Below are positions 52,282-61,092 of a DNA stretch of 64,000 nucleotides, piece after piece (position 1 is the stretch's first letter; every line of letters starts with the position of its first letter). The notes beneath the pieces are model-generated. The model saw only the letters and a program-made list of their open reading frames with translations. It had not been told where the DNA came from and did no database searches. The stretch spans positions 806,001 through 870,000 of the forward strand of contig NZ_JANADO010000001.1 in assembly GCF_024199845.1 (NCBI RefSeq). The letters run 5' to 3'. The stretch is from Bradyrhizobium sp. CCGB12 (GTDB lineage: Bacteria; Pseudomonadota; Alphaproteobacteria; Rhizobiales; Xanthobacteraceae). A program made the translations under genes and the position numbers.

Positions 52282-52653
52282 CTGATCCGCACGAGCGCAA
52301 CTGCGCCGACGAAAATCGGTCGGCGGCGACGGCGACAATAGACTTCTTCATCGGCACGGATATGTCCGGTCGCAACGGCAGTGCTTACGAAGGCCCCGGT
52401 ACTATTTTAGGCTCTGGCTCGGCCATCCCTGCGTTGGGCTGCCCGGCTGATCAACCACATCGGCCCTGGCGGGAGGCATGTAGGCCTTTCCGCAATGCGA
52501 ACCCCCGGCGACTGTCTAGCTGCGCCGGGCAATTGTCGCGGAACGAAATCGGGTCGAAGTCCCTTTCTGATTAACCGCGCCAGCCACTGAGCCATAATCT
52601 CGGCTGATTCCGGCCCGATCCTGCCAGGGCTGAAGGGTGGGGACCCGTCGAAA
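52282..52653. other. Spacer without a supported gene
   Basis: About 370 bp after phaC. Open frames present are shadows or low quality. No terminator hairpin is obvious directly after the phaC stop. Confidence 0.4.
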
Positions 52654-53115
52654 GTGATCAGATTTGTTGCCTTGGGAGTGGCTGGCCTGGTGGCGCTGGG
52701 TGCTGTTGCCGCGCTTGGTCGAAGCGCTGCTCCTGTCGCCTCCGCTACAGTCGCGCCCGAGATTGTGAGCTACCCGGTTGTATCCGGTACTAAGGGTGAC
52801 CGACTGCTCGCGGCCCGAAAGGAAGATGTGGCTCTTGCCGTTCCCGCCGCAGCCACGATAGATCCGAAACCGACACCCGAGGTCGTCGTATCGGCGCCTG
52901 CACCTCAAGCGAAGGCCAAGCCAAAAGAGCCAGCCTTCGTTCCGCGTCATTGGCACGACAACGCCGCTTCCGGCTACCAAATCCGCAAGCGCAGCGCTGC
53001 CGCGTCAAAAGACGCTCAATCCGGAGCGACCGAGAGGCCAAAACAGAGCTGCAGCCAGGACGGGCTCAGCCCGCTGCTTCGAAAGCTCAATCTGCAACCG
53101 AACTGCGAGCTTTGA
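52654..53115 (+). CDS. Small exported Ala/Pro-rich hypothetical protein
   Basis: A 153-residue protein from a GTG start. The N-terminal hydrophobic segment FVALGVAGLVALGAVAALG is a signal peptide or anchor. It is followed by a disordered Ala/Pro/Lys-rich stretch (VVVSAPAPQAKAKPKEP), then FVPRHWHDN and a basic C-terminus with a Cys pair (SCSQDGLSPLLRKLNLQPNC). Similar small periplasmic proteins with a ...RHWHD... motif and disordered linker are frequent in Bradyrhizobium. Function unknown. Confidence 0.65.
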   Translation: MIRFVALGVAGLVALGAVAALGRSAAPVASATVAPEIVSYPVVSGTKGDRLLAARKEDVALAVPAAATIDPKPTPEVVVSAPAPQAKAKPKEPAFVPRHWHDNAASGYQIRKRSAAASKDAQSGATERPKQSCSQDGLSPLLRKLNLQPNCEL

Positions 53116-53899
53116 ACTCCGCGACCGCCGGAGACAGCTCGCGCGGCCGAAAGTCGAAGTTGCAAACGCGCGCGTTCGGAATCGGACAATGCAGAGTGGC
53201 GTGCGTACCCTATCGGGCGCATCAATATGGGCGGCGGCTATTCGGGGGAGCAGAAATATTGATTGCGGTCCATGATAGACCTCAATTCGCAGCTGGAAAG
53301 GAAAAAGAATGTAGGCCGCTCGAAATAATGGAGCGGCCACCGGGTCTAAAAATCAAGCGGCTGATTTCAGCCCCAGCACTCGCAACATAACCTGAATGCG
53401 CGTGGCCAAGAGTCGGGAATCCGACGTTTCAATTAAGAATGGCAGGACCCAGTGGCGTCTTGGACACACTGTGACGCTTCAGTGATCACATTCAACTTCA
53501 ACCAACGTCGCTCAACTCAGCTGATTACTGCCAATGTCCATTCGCAAAGAAGCGCGGGCCTAATGATGCGCATCATCCGAACATTTCGTCGTGGTGCCAC
53601 CTGCGGAATGCATCTTCGTATAGCTGCCACCTGGGCTTGAATTGCGTAGTGCCGGATGTCGGTGAGGTCCATTTTGGTGTTACCGGAGTGGTCAGTTGCT
53701 TGGGCTATACGTGTTTATGGCTCCGGCAGACTGCAGGTGCTGCGATTTCAATCGCTGCGGCTCTTCGCGAGAACGAGACCGCGCAAAATAATGAAAGCCC
53801 TGAGCAATCGAATGCCCTACAAACAAAGCAACTGATGCTCGTCTCCGAGCACCGTCTGCGCTTCGGCCTGGCTGCGAGTTCAACGTAAAGGCTGGATGG
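53116..53899. other. Spacer with a hairpin, no supported gene
   Basis: Almost 800 bp with only weak open frames. A hairpin GGCCGCTC (53314-53321) / GAGCGGCC (53331-53338) with A-rich DNA to its left resembles the one at 49044-49071; both are followed by CCGGGT and an A-run. On the minus strand it would be followed by T-rich sequence and might terminate transcripts from 53900-54076. Confidence 0.4.
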
Positions 53900-54076
53900 C
53901 TATTCTCGCGGCGATTGTGATTGTCGCCCTGGTCCTTGGCTTTCTTTTGCACCGATAGCGATGCGCCGCTCGTAGTGACGGGCGAGCTCCATCAGCCGCT
54001 TCTTGATAAAGGGATCGGCCTGCTCAGCCAGCTCTCTGACCATTCGCAGGCGCTCGCGGCAAAATTCTTCGTCCAT
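53900..54076 (-). CDS. Small conserved hypothetical protein (58 aa)
   Basis: From the ATG at 54076 the frame reads MDEEFCRERLRMVRELAEQA, then DPFIKKRLMELARHYERRIA, ending at TAG (53900-53902). It is a two-helix, highly charged peptide of a kind common in Bradyrhizobium (MDEKFFRERARMVRELA, KRLLDLADRYD). No clear Shine-Dalgarno sequence. Function unknown. Confidence 0.65.
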   Translation of the reverse strand: MDEEFCRERLRMVRELAEQADPFIKKRLMELARHYERRIAIGAKESQGPGRQSQSPRE

Positions 54077-54131
54077 GGGGAGAAACCCGGGTAAATAAAT
54101 CCGAGTTTATGTCGGTGTATCCGAGTTACGT

Positions 54132-54293
54132 ATGAAGCGTCCCACAAAAGCTGTGAGTTCCTTACCGAGCTTCATCAGGCCCCAGCTCGCAACCTTAAGG
54201 ACGAGAGCCCCGAAGGGCGACTACCTCCACGAGATCAAGTGCGACGGCTACCGCGTCCAAATCCATATCGATGGAGAAAATCGCAAGTCGGGT
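54132..54293 (+). pseudogene. N-terminal fragment of an ATP-dependent DNA ligase (LigD-type)
   Basis: LPSFIRPQLATLRTRAPKGD, then YLHEIKCDGYRVQIHIDGE, is the start of the adenylation domain of LigD-type ligases, with the AMP-binding Lys in EIKCDGYR (KxDG). After about residue 54 the frame loses similarity. At most one tenth of the enzyme remains, so it cannot function. The decayed part ends against the convergent AraC-type gene. Confidence 0.7.
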
Positions 54294-54384
54294 TTATCAA
54301 AGACCCCACAGGTGTGGCCGCTCTATCTTGGGAAACAGGAGGGGAAAATGTTGCCCAATGTCGGCGCGGGCTCGTGTGTTGTCG

Positions 54385-55326
54385 TTACCGGGGACGCGCT
54401 GCTCCGATGGCGCCCGGCGCGGTGCCGAAGCGCTGGCGGAATCCGCGCGCAAAGTACGTGTAATCGCGAAAGCCGCAGGCGTAGGCGATTTCGCTGAGAG
54501 GTTGACGTGTCTTCGTCAACGCGCGACACTCGATCAGATGCGCCGCACGATCCAGACGAAGCGAAGATATGTAGTCAGTGTATGTCGACCCTCGGGCTGT
54601 GAACAGCTTCTGCAAATAGCGTAGCGAAATTCCCATCTCGGCCGCCACCTCACGCGGAGAGATGTCCGGATCGGCATAGCGGTCCTTGATCATGGCGCAG
54701 ACTCGCGCGAACAGCTTGTCGGTGTGGCGTGAGCAAAGCGGGGCGGGCGGTGCAAACAGTGCGCCGAGGAGGTCATAGATCACCAGACGCATATAGTCGT
54801 CAGCCGACGCGACCGCCGGTTCTACATTGCCGACGGGGTCAAGAGCGAGTTGACTGAGTATGCGTGCCGCCTGCCCCCGCCCGCGACCGCACGTGCCACC
54901 TTGCGGCTGGAAGCCGAGATGCGACACCAGGTTCTGGCGCGGCACCTGCAAGCCAAGCCATTGCGCCTGCTGGACCCCAACGAGTGTCACGGGTCTCATG
55001 GAATCGAGCAGGACGAGTTCGCCAGCAGCGGCATTTACAACTTGGTCGTTCTGAATGATTGTCGATCCGCCCGTCAGCTGAGCTACGACGAAGTAATACT
55101 CCATCTCATCACGGCGAATGTCCAGCTTCGTCCGGTCAACGCGGACAGTGTCGCAGGCGAGATCAACCGCAGCGAACCCGAAGACGCGCCGCGGGCGAAC
55201 CCTGCCTGCGAAGATGCTGTTTCCGCGAGCAGGACTAAAACATCCAAAATTCTCGCGCAGTGCAGCTATGAAACCATCATAGCCCAATTCTGGAGCGCTG
55301 AGAAAATCATCGTTTGGCTGCACCAT
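54385..55326 (-). CDS. AraC-family transcriptional regulator, complete copy
   Basis: A 313-residue regulator. The N-terminal ~190 residues form an AraC-binding-like (FeaR/OruR-type) sensor (YYFVVAQLTGGSTIIQNDQV, then AAGELVLLDSMRPVTLVG). The C-terminal double HTH follows: DISPREVAAEMGISLRYLQK and LSEIAYACGFRDYTYFARGF with the usual RxxFG (RQRFGTAPG) ending. ATG at 55326 with GGGGA upstream. Its sensor part and 200 bp of promoter are duplicated at 55643-56435. Confidence 0.92.
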   Translation of the reverse strand: MVQPNDDFLSAPELGYDGFIAALRENFGCFSPARGNSIFAGRVRPRRVFGFAAVDLACDTVRVDRTKLDIRRDEMEYYFVVAQLTGGSTIIQNDQVVNAAAGELVLLDSMRPVTLVGVQQAQWLGLQVPRQNLVSHLGFQPQGGTCGRGRGQAARILSQLALDPVGNVEPAVASADDYMRLVIYDLLGALFAPPAPLCSRHTDKLFARVCAMIKDRYADPDISPREVAAEMGISLRYLQKLFTARGSTYTDYISSLRLDRAAHLIECRALTKTRQPLSEIAYACGFRDYTYFARGFRQRFGTAPGAIGAARPR

Positions 55327-55342
55327 CGATTCCCCAGGTATC

Positions 55343-55360
55343 AAACCTAACGTTACGTTT
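55343..55360. promoter_or_regulatory. Promoter palindrome of the AraC-type gene, copy 1
   Basis: AAACCT-AACGTT-ACGTTT, 16 bp upstream of the ATG at 55326. The corresponding site in unit 2 (56251-56268) is the perfect palindrome AAACCT-AACGTC-AGGTTT. Possible autoregulatory site. Confidence 0.35.
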
Positions 55361-55418
55361 TATCACTGCCTGCGCCGAAGCCACGGGCAAACGTTAGCTT
55401 GGCATGGCCCCTAGACAG

Positions 55419-55528
55419 GTGCCGCACAACTCCGCGTCACGCCCAATCACACCTCCGGGATCGTGTCAATGCCGTCGCGCGGCGCGTTGCGCGCTAGTAA
55501 GGACGATTGGGCGCGATCGCCTCGCGAC
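55419..55528 (+). repeat. Dispersed ~110 bp repeat, copy 1
   Basis: Contains GCGCGGCGCGTTGCGCGC and GGACGATTGGGCGCGATCGC. Copy 2 is at 56326-56435 in the same orientation and copy 3 at 63122-63236 inverted. Confidence 0.7.
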
Positions 55529-55550
55529 GCCTGAGGTCCTGTCGTATAGC

Positions 55551-55606
55551 TTCCGATCTTGACAGTCACGCGTTGCAAAGATCGGAGACAAAGATTGAAA
55601 GTTTCA
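55551..55606 (+). repeat. Short repeat pair, copy 1 (about 56 bp)
   Basis: TTCCGATCTTGACAGTCACG and CGTTGCAAAGATCGGAGAC, then GATTGAAAGTTTC. Copy 2 at 57615-57670 differs at about a fifth of positions. Each contains CCGATC/GATCGG inverted bases. Confidence 0.55.
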
Positions 55607-55610
55607 AAGC

Positions 55611-56225
55611 TTAACGGCTGGGTGTCGGTGCCCTCGACTGGACGGGCGGTGCAAACAGTGCGCCGAGGAGATGATAGATCACCAGGCGCATATAGTCGTC
55701 AGCCGACGCGACCGCGGGCTCTACATTGCCAACGGGGTCAAGAGCGAGTTGACTGAGTATGCGTGCCGCCTGCCCTTGCCCGCGACCGCACGTGCCGCCT
55801 TGCGGCTCGAAGCCGAGATGCGACACTAGGTTCTGGCGCGGCACCTGCAAGCCAAGCCATTGCGCCCGCCGAACCCCAACGAATGTCACGGGTCTCGTGG
55901 AATCGAGCAGGACGAGTTCGCCAGCAGCGGCATTTACAACTCGGTCGTTCTGAATGATTGTCGATCCGCCCGTCAGCTGAGCTACGACGAAGTAATACTC
56001 CATGTCATCACGGCGAATGTCCAGCTTCGTCCGGTCAACGCGGACAGTGTTGCAGGCGAGATCCACCGCAGCGAACCCGAAGACGCGCCGCGGGCGCACC
56101 CTGCCTGCAAAGATGTTGGTTCCGCGAGCAGGACTAAAACATCCAAAATGTTCGCGCAATGCAGCTATGAAGCCATCATAGTCCAATTCTGGAGCGCTGA
56201 GAAAATCGTTGTTCGGCTGCACCAT
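55611..56225 (-). CDS. AraC-type regulator sensor domain, truncated duplicate without HTH
   Basis: A 204-residue frame, ATG 56225 with GGGGAG upstream, nearly identical to the first ~190 residues of the gene at 54385-55326 (VQPNNDFLSAPELDYDGFIA; ARILSQLALDPVGNVEPAVA). It stops in unrelated residues (VQSRAPTPSR) at the duplication joint, before the DNA-binding domain. Whether it is expressed is unknown; a sensor-only protein could form mixed dimers with the intact regulator. Listed as a gene because the frame is intact, though it may be a pseudogene. Confidence 0.65.
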   Translation of the reverse strand: MVQPNNDFLSAPELDYDGFIAALREHFGCFSPARGTNIFAGRVRPRRVFGFAAVDLACNTVRVDRTKLDIRRDDMEYYFVVAQLTGGSTIIQNDRVVNAAAGELVLLDSTRPVTFVGVRRAQWLGLQVPRQNLVSHLGFEPQGGTCGRGQGQAARILSQLALDPVGNVEPAVASADDYMRLVIYHLLGALFAPPVQSRAPTPSR

Positions 56226-56435
56226 CGACTCCCCGGGCAAATAATTTTTCAAACCTAACGTCAGGTTTCATTACTGCCTGCGCCGAGCGACGGGCAAACG
56301 TTAGCTTGGCATGGCCCCCAGACAGGTGCCGCGCAACTCCGCGTCACGCCCAATCACACCTCCGAGATCGTGTCAGTGCCGCCGCGCGGCGCGTTGCGCG
56401 CTAGTAAGGACGATTGGGCGCGATCGCCTCACGAC
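55643..56435. repeat. Tandem duplication, unit 2 (about 793 bp)
   Basis: Second copy of 54744-55528, separated from it by 114 bp. The difference of 8 bp comes mostly from an insertion next to the start codon region (AATAATTTTTC). Confidence 0.85.
56326..56435 (+). repeat. Dispersed ~110 bp repeat, copy 2
   Basis: Same orientation as copy 1, part of duplication unit 2. Confidence 0.7.
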
Positions 56436-56501
56436 AATTCGGATCCAGCGGCATAAGAGGAGTCCGTTGGCCGTCACGGGCAGCGGCGGCGCATCGGGCC
56501 A

Positions 56502-56605
56502 GCGGGGCGCCGACCATGACACTGGGCCATCTGTTCTTCGCGGCAGTGATGACGACCTACATCTTTGTCGGTCTCTGGCTCGAAGAGCGCGATCTACGCG
56601 AGTAG
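56502..56605 (+). pseudogene. C-terminal fragment of an NnrU/MddA-type membrane methyltransferase
   Basis: The frame reads GAPTMTLGHLFFAAVMTTYI, then FVGLWLEERDLRE and stops at TAG. TPTMTxGHLLFAxxTTAYIxVxxxLEERDL is the conserved C-terminal block of methanethiol S-methyltransferase and related NnrU-like proteins. The rest of the gene is missing and residues after LEERDL are lost, so it is a remnant. Confidence 0.6.
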
Positions 56606-56697
56606 CCAAATTGACGCGATTGAAACGGACACTGGCCGTGGGCGCGGTTACAGCGCTCGACCTACGTTGTAACGCGGTGATTGGAGGAGTTTTCCGT

Positions 56698-57531
56698 ATG
56701 AGTGATGAAACACCTGTCGAACAATGGAACACGTCCGCCGAAGGCTGGGCGCACTGGGCCGCTCGGGCCACGGACTATCTTGTGCCCGCGACCGAGAGGA
56801 TGCTTGATCTCGCCAACGTCAAGCCGGGCTGCCGCGTGCTGGATGTCGGCTGCGGATCTGGGGAACAAACCATCATCGCCGCGCGCCGAGTTGGAGATAC
56901 CGGTCATGTGCTGGCCATCGACGTCGCAGCGTCCATGATCACTGCGACTGAGAAAGCCGTGCGAAAGGCTGGGATGCGGAACGTCTCGACCCGTGTCTGT
57001 CCGGCGGATGCGCTGGTGGACGATGGGGAACGGTTCGACGCCGCAATCAGCCGGCTGGTTCTGATGCTAATTCCCGACCCAGTTGCGGCTGCGCGCGCCG
57101 TTCAGACTGTGTTGCGCACAGGAGGGCTGTTCGCAGCAATCGTTACAGGCGATCCAACGAAGACCACTTACAACGCCATCGCACTAGACATTCTTGCCCG
57201 ACATGGCGGCAAGACAGACTGGGAGGATAGGCCCGGCAGCATTCGTTCCCTGGTCGATCCGACACGACTTGAGGCCGTGATGGCGAACGCGGGCTTCACC
57301 AAAGTCGCAGTGAGCAGCATATCAACGATACAGCGATTGAAGAGCGCAGCAGCGGCAACAACGATGATCCGCGAGGGGTTTGCCTTCTACAAAGCAATGA
57401 TCGCTCATCTGCCACAACAGCGACAGGACGTCGCTTGGAACGAATTGGAACAGGCACTAAAGCGCTTTGAGGACGCGGACGGCTTTGCTGGACCCGGCGA
57501 GGTCAATTTGGTGGTCGGACGCAAGCCTTAG
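56698..57531 (+). CDS. Class I SAM-dependent methyltransferase
   Basis: A 277-residue methyltransferase. SAM-binding motif I is CRVLDVGCGSGEQTIIAARR (about 42-60), the acidic motif is VLAIDVAASM, and motif IV is FDAAISRLVLMLIPDP. N-terminus EQWNTSAEGWAHWAARATDY resembles UbiE/COQ5-like and related methyltransferases. ATG at 56698 follows TTGGAGGAG; upstream open frame is not coding. Substrate unknown; no ubiquinone or menaquinone genes nearby. Confidence 0.9.
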   Translation: MSDETPVEQWNTSAEGWAHWAARATDYLVPATERMLDLANVKPGCRVLDVGCGSGEQTIIAARRVGDTGHVLAIDVAASMITATEKAVRKAGMRNVSTRVCPADALVDDGERFDAAISRLVLMLIPDPVAAARAVQTVLRTGGLFAAIVTGDPTKTTYNAIALDILARHGGKTDWEDRPGSIRSLVDPTRLEAVMANAGFTKVAVSSISTIQRLKSAAAATTMIREGFAFYKAMIAHLPQQRQDVAWNELEQALKRFEDADGFAGPGEVNLVVGRKP

Positions 57532-57858
57532 TTCGATGCCATCGTCCTGAGGGATGATACGTACTATCCGAACACCTCGTGCCGCTGCTGCGCTACAAGG
57601 TTCAGCCGTCTAGATTCCGATCTAAGCAGTCGCGCGTTGCAGAGATCGGACAAAAAAGAATGAAAGTTTCGCCGCGCAAATGATGGTTTGTAGGGCCTTG
57701 GACGGGAATTGCGCTGCGGATAACCGCATCAGCCGGCGCGTTCTGGTGACCTAAGCGGCGCCGGATCGATCGAATTGGGATATCTGCGACTTTAATCGCC
57801 TGATAGCTGAGGCGATTTGATTGGCTTATGAGGTCGAAAATTCCGGATTGGATGTGAG
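57532..57858. other. Spacer carrying a short repeat
   Basis: About 330 bp with no supported gene. It contains copy 2 of the ~56 bp repeat (57615-57670). Confidence 0.45.
57615..57670 (+). repeat. Short repeat pair, copy 2 (about 56 bp)
   Basis: TTCCGATCTAAGCAGTCGCG, then CGTTGCAGAGATCGGACA and GAATGAAAGTTTC; partner of 55551-55606. Confidence 0.55.
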
Positions 57859-58215
57859 ATGAACAATCGCCTTTGGCGTGTGACACTTATTCTAATCATT
57901 GCCATTCTGCCGATTTATACAATGGGTGACGCTCACGGCCACGATCATCAGCGCCCGGAGCTAAACGGTTGGTATGCGAGTCTGCATAGCGGCAAAGGGC
58001 CCTGCTGCGACGGCACGGACGCGAAGCGCGTCGATGACGCCGATTGGGACACCAAGGACGATCACTATCGCGTCCGAATAGACGGCGAGTGGGTCGACGT
58101 TCCGAAAGAAGCTGTTGTAGACGGTCCGAACCGTGCTGGCCGCACGATGGTCTGGCCTTACTATCTGGATGGTCATCCGAAGGCACGCTGCTTTATGCCG
58201 GGGAGCATGGGCTGA
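57859..58215 (+). CDS. Small secreted conserved hypothetical protein
   Basis: A 118-residue protein with signal peptide RLWRVTLILIIAILPIYTMG. The mature part begins DAHGHDHQRPELNGWYASLH and contains GKGPCCDGTDAKRVDDADWD, then VRIDGEWVDVPKEAVVDGPN, ending in a PYYLDGHPKARCFMPG block with a third Cys. This CCDGxDA...DW pattern is a recurrent rhizobial periplasmic protein of unknown function. His-rich start could bind metal. Confidence 0.75.
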   Translation: MNNRLWRVTLILIIAILPIYTMGDAHGHDHQRPELNGWYASLHSGKGPCCDGTDAKRVDDADWDTKDDHYRVRIDGEWVDVPKEAVVDGPNRAGRTMVWPYYLDGHPKARCFMPGSMG

Positions 58216-58288
58216 TGGCGAGCGCACGGCGATCCGTTCCTTGCACCCAGCGTACATTTGCTAAGTTGTTCAACACGGGCGTGGCGCA

Positions 58289-59137
58289 CTAGGGTCTGTA
58301 CTCAATAGAGATTCCTCTTGAGGCGGGATTGTGATTCAAGCTTTCCAACGGAGGGAGGCTTGGATGGCAAAGCAAGTCTATTGGTTGAGCGATGCAGAGT
58401 GGCAGCGAATAGAGCCGTTGTTGCCGCGAGGCCGCCGCGGAGCGCACCGGGTGGATGATCGCCGGGTGATCAGCGGGATCGTCCATATGCTGCGATGTGG
58501 GGCGCGTTGGCGCGACTGCCCGGAGGTCTACGGCCCGTATACGACGGTTTACAATCGCTTCAATCGCTGGAGCCGTCAGGGGATTTGGACCGATATTTTC
58601 TATGCCCTGACGGGGTCGACTGGCATGTACGGGGCGGCATCTGTTGATTCCACCTACATCAAAGCCCACCGCTCGGCAGCCGGCGCAAAAGGGGGGCCTT
58701 CAACAATGCCATCGGCCGCTCGCGTGGCGGGCAAACGACCAAAATCCACGCGCTGACCGATGAGATCGGGCGTCCATATGCCTTGTTGATCACGGCTGGA
58801 AACGTCCACGACCTCGACGGAGCCCGCCGTCTGCTCACTTTGGGGCATCGACCGAAGAGTGTCATTGCCGACCGAGCCTATGACGCCAGAAGCTTGCGCG
58901 AGGAACTCGCACAGCGGCGGATCAAGGCGGTCATCCCCCCAAATCCGACCCGTAAGCACCCGCATCGCTACGACAAACGCGCCTACAAAGGCCGCAACGT
59001 CATCGAGCGCATGTTTTGTCGCCTGAAGGACTTCCGCCGCATCGCCACCCGATATGACAAGCGCGCAGATATCTTCCTCTCAGCAATCCTTCTGACCGCC
59101 GCCTTGCTCTGGTGGCTCAATTGAGTCCAGACCCTAG
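58289..59137 (+). mobile_element. IS5-family insertion sequence (IS427-like) with CTAG flanks
   Basis: An 841 bp element (58293-59133). Ends GGTCTGTACTCAAT (left) and ATTGAGTCCAGACC (right) are imperfect inverted repeats. CTAG is present on both sides (58289-58292 and 59134-59137), a likely target duplication. It carries one transposase split in two frames. No gene is obviously interrupted by it. Confidence 0.88.
58364..59124 (+). CDS. IS5-family DDE transposase, read through a -1 frameshift
   Basis: The first frame (58364-58756) encodes VYWLSDAEWQRIEPLLPRGR, CGARWRDCPEVYGPYTTVYN and the first catalytic Asp in SVDSTYIKAHRSA. The second frame, shifted by -1, carries IGRSRGGQTTKIHALTDEIG, the second Asp in VIADRAYDA and the Glu in VIERMFCRLKDFRRIATRYD. 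The switch falls at AAAAGGGGGG (58687-58696), the slippery run used by IS427-group elements for programmed frameshifting. ATG at 58364 follows GGAGGGAGG. All catalytic residues are kept, so it may be active. Confidence 0.88.
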
Positions 59138-59689
59138 TCCGGTTGTGGCCTTCAGCGAACCTACACGCGTCCCAGGGCGAGGTCCGCAAAATGACCTCAA
59201 GCCGACATGTAGCCCGGCTCATGGTGCACAGCGCTGGCGCGAAGCCGGCCCCTGGTTTGATAAGTTAGCTCAGATCAACCACCGATTGCCTCGCGGGGAG
59301 CGAGCGCGTCGAGCATCGACCGGCAGCTATCGTGGCCGCTGACGTGGTGCTATTGGCGGCTTTATGTACGACGAAGAGGCCGCACATGCCTGGCGCGATG
59401 TTCGCGGATCGTGCCGTGCCTGCCATCACGGAATGTTCGTGCGTACGGACAACCGGTCATCGCGCTGATGATCAGCTCTATCGTCGCCGGCGTGTTTTGG
59501 CTCATCCATCATCGACGCCTCACCCTTGCGCCGGAAAGCAGCGCACGTCTTGATGAATGCGTCATTTTCCGACGAACTGACCGACTGGAAGTAATTTCGC
59601 CGCCAAGTGCCCGGCGAGTCCACGCTGCTCAACTCGCGTTCGATGACGGAGAGGGCCATAAAAGGGATCTTCTCAAGATGGACCTGCTG
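59138..59689. other. Degenerate region right of the IS element
   Basis: About 550 bp without a supported gene. The minus strand near 59430-59690 may hold the decayed C-terminus of the acyl-CoA synthetase, but similarity is lost in several frames. Confidence 0.4.
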
Positions 59690-61092
59690 TCCCACTTCTT
59701 GCCGCAGCGAAGATTTTCACGCTCGGCGATCTCTGGATGGGTCATCGCCAGGTTTTCGAGCTCGATAGACGTATCCATTCGCCCCCGGACTTGATGACGT
59801 CCTTCGAGCGATCCGTAACCTGCATATAACCGTCGCTGTCGATCGTGGCGACATCACCCGTGAAAAACCAGCCATCGGCACGCTCGCTTTCCGGGATCTT
59901 GTAATAAGCGCGGGCGATCCAGGGCCCTCGAATCACAAGGTTGCCAATTGCCTTGCCATCGCGCGGGAGTTCACTGTCGTTGCTATCGCGAATGCCGATT
60001 GAAAACTGCTCGTCCTTGTCTGATCTGGCGAGACCGTCGTTCAGCTCTCGACGAGGCCCTGTGCTTGCGGAGCGACTTCGAGATCGTGCCGATCGGGCTA
60101 GTTTCCGTCATGCCCCAGCCATGTAGCACCTCTACTCCATAGCCGTCTTGCAGCGTTTCCATCAGCGAGGCCGGACATGCTGTGCCGCCGATCAGCGCGC
60201 GATTGAGCGTCGTCGGCTTTACGCCGGCGCTTTGCAGATATTGAACATAGCCCAGCCAGACCGTCGGTACGCCGTTGGCGAAGGTCACTCCATTGTCCTC
60301 AAACAACCGATGCAGGCTCTCCCCGTCGATTTTCGGTCCGGCCATCACCAGCTTCGAACCCATTGCCGTTGCGCAATACGGCATTCCCCAGGACATTGCA
60401 TGGAACATCGGCGCGACAAGCGCGACCGTGTCATCCAGGGAAATGCGACAAGCGTCCGGAAGGGCTGCGGAGTAGGAATGCAGCACGGCGCTGCGATGGC
60501 TATACAGCACACCCTTTGGGTTTCCAGTCGTTCCAGAGGTATAGCACAGCCCGCACGCCGTGTTCTCGTCTAGTTCCGGCCATGCATAAGCTTCCGAGCA
60601 TCCGGAGAGAAATCCTTCATACGACGGGAAGCCGCTGGCTCCCACAATCTTCGCGTCGACTGGCTCGCCCAGATATATCCATAATTCAACAGACGGGCAT
60701 CGCGGCATTAATGTGTGTATGAGATCGATGAAAGCCAGATCGAAGAACACAACCACATCTTCGGCGTGGTTAATGACGTATATGATCTGCTCTGCGAACA
60801 GCCTTGGATTGATCGTGTGACAAACGGCTCCAAGTCCGGAAATACCGAAGTGTAGTTCGAGATGCCGATAACTGTTCCAGGCTAACGTCGCAACGCGATC
60901 GCCTGGTTTGATGCCGATCGAGCCCAGGGAATTTGCGAGCTGAGAGCTGCGCCGGCGGAGGCCGCTGTAGCTGGTGATGTGATCGCGCTTGTCGGGGTGT
61001 CGGGATACGATCTCGACATCGGGAAAGGAGCGCGCCGCGTGCATGAGAATGGATGACAGGAGCAACGGAGTTTGCATCATCAAGCCAAGCAT
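59690..61092 (-). pseudogene. AMP-dependent acyl-CoA synthetase, frameshifted and truncated
   Basis: From the ATG at 61092: MLGLMMQTPLLLSSILMHAA and KPGDRVATLAWNSYRHLELH, the P-loop YTSGTTGNPKGVLYSH, MFHAMSWGMPYCATAMGSKL and [10 protein letters not shown] are all normal for a medium/long-chain acyl-CoA ligase (AlkK-like). Near 60050-60075 a frameshift moves the coding to another frame ([20 protein letters not shown], then [20 protein letters not shown], then [20 protein letters not shown]). A second near 59762 moves it again ([16 protein letters not shown]). The C-terminal domain then disappears. Formerly part of a fatty-acid type cluster with the SDR and thioesterase upstream on the same strand. 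Confidence 0.85.

Larger units (their letters stand above)
54744..55528. repeat. Tandem duplication, unit 1 (about 785 bp)
   Basis: Direct repeat with 55643-56435, high identity over its whole length. Covers the sensor half of the AraC-type gene and its promoter. Left joint at CGGGCGGTGCAAACAG, right joint just after GATCGCCTC. Confidence 0.85.

Noticed and set aside
53637..53888. 83-codon plus-strand frame beginning MNCVVPDVGEVHFG
   Set aside because: No ribosome site, no family resemblance, composition changes along its length; likely chance or decayed DNA.
54239..54463. 74-codon plus-strand frame downstream of the LigD fragment as a continued ligase
   Set aside because: The second frame (VGFIKDPTGVAALSWETG) does not follow the LigD order after the KxDG motif, so I did not extend the pseudogene through it.
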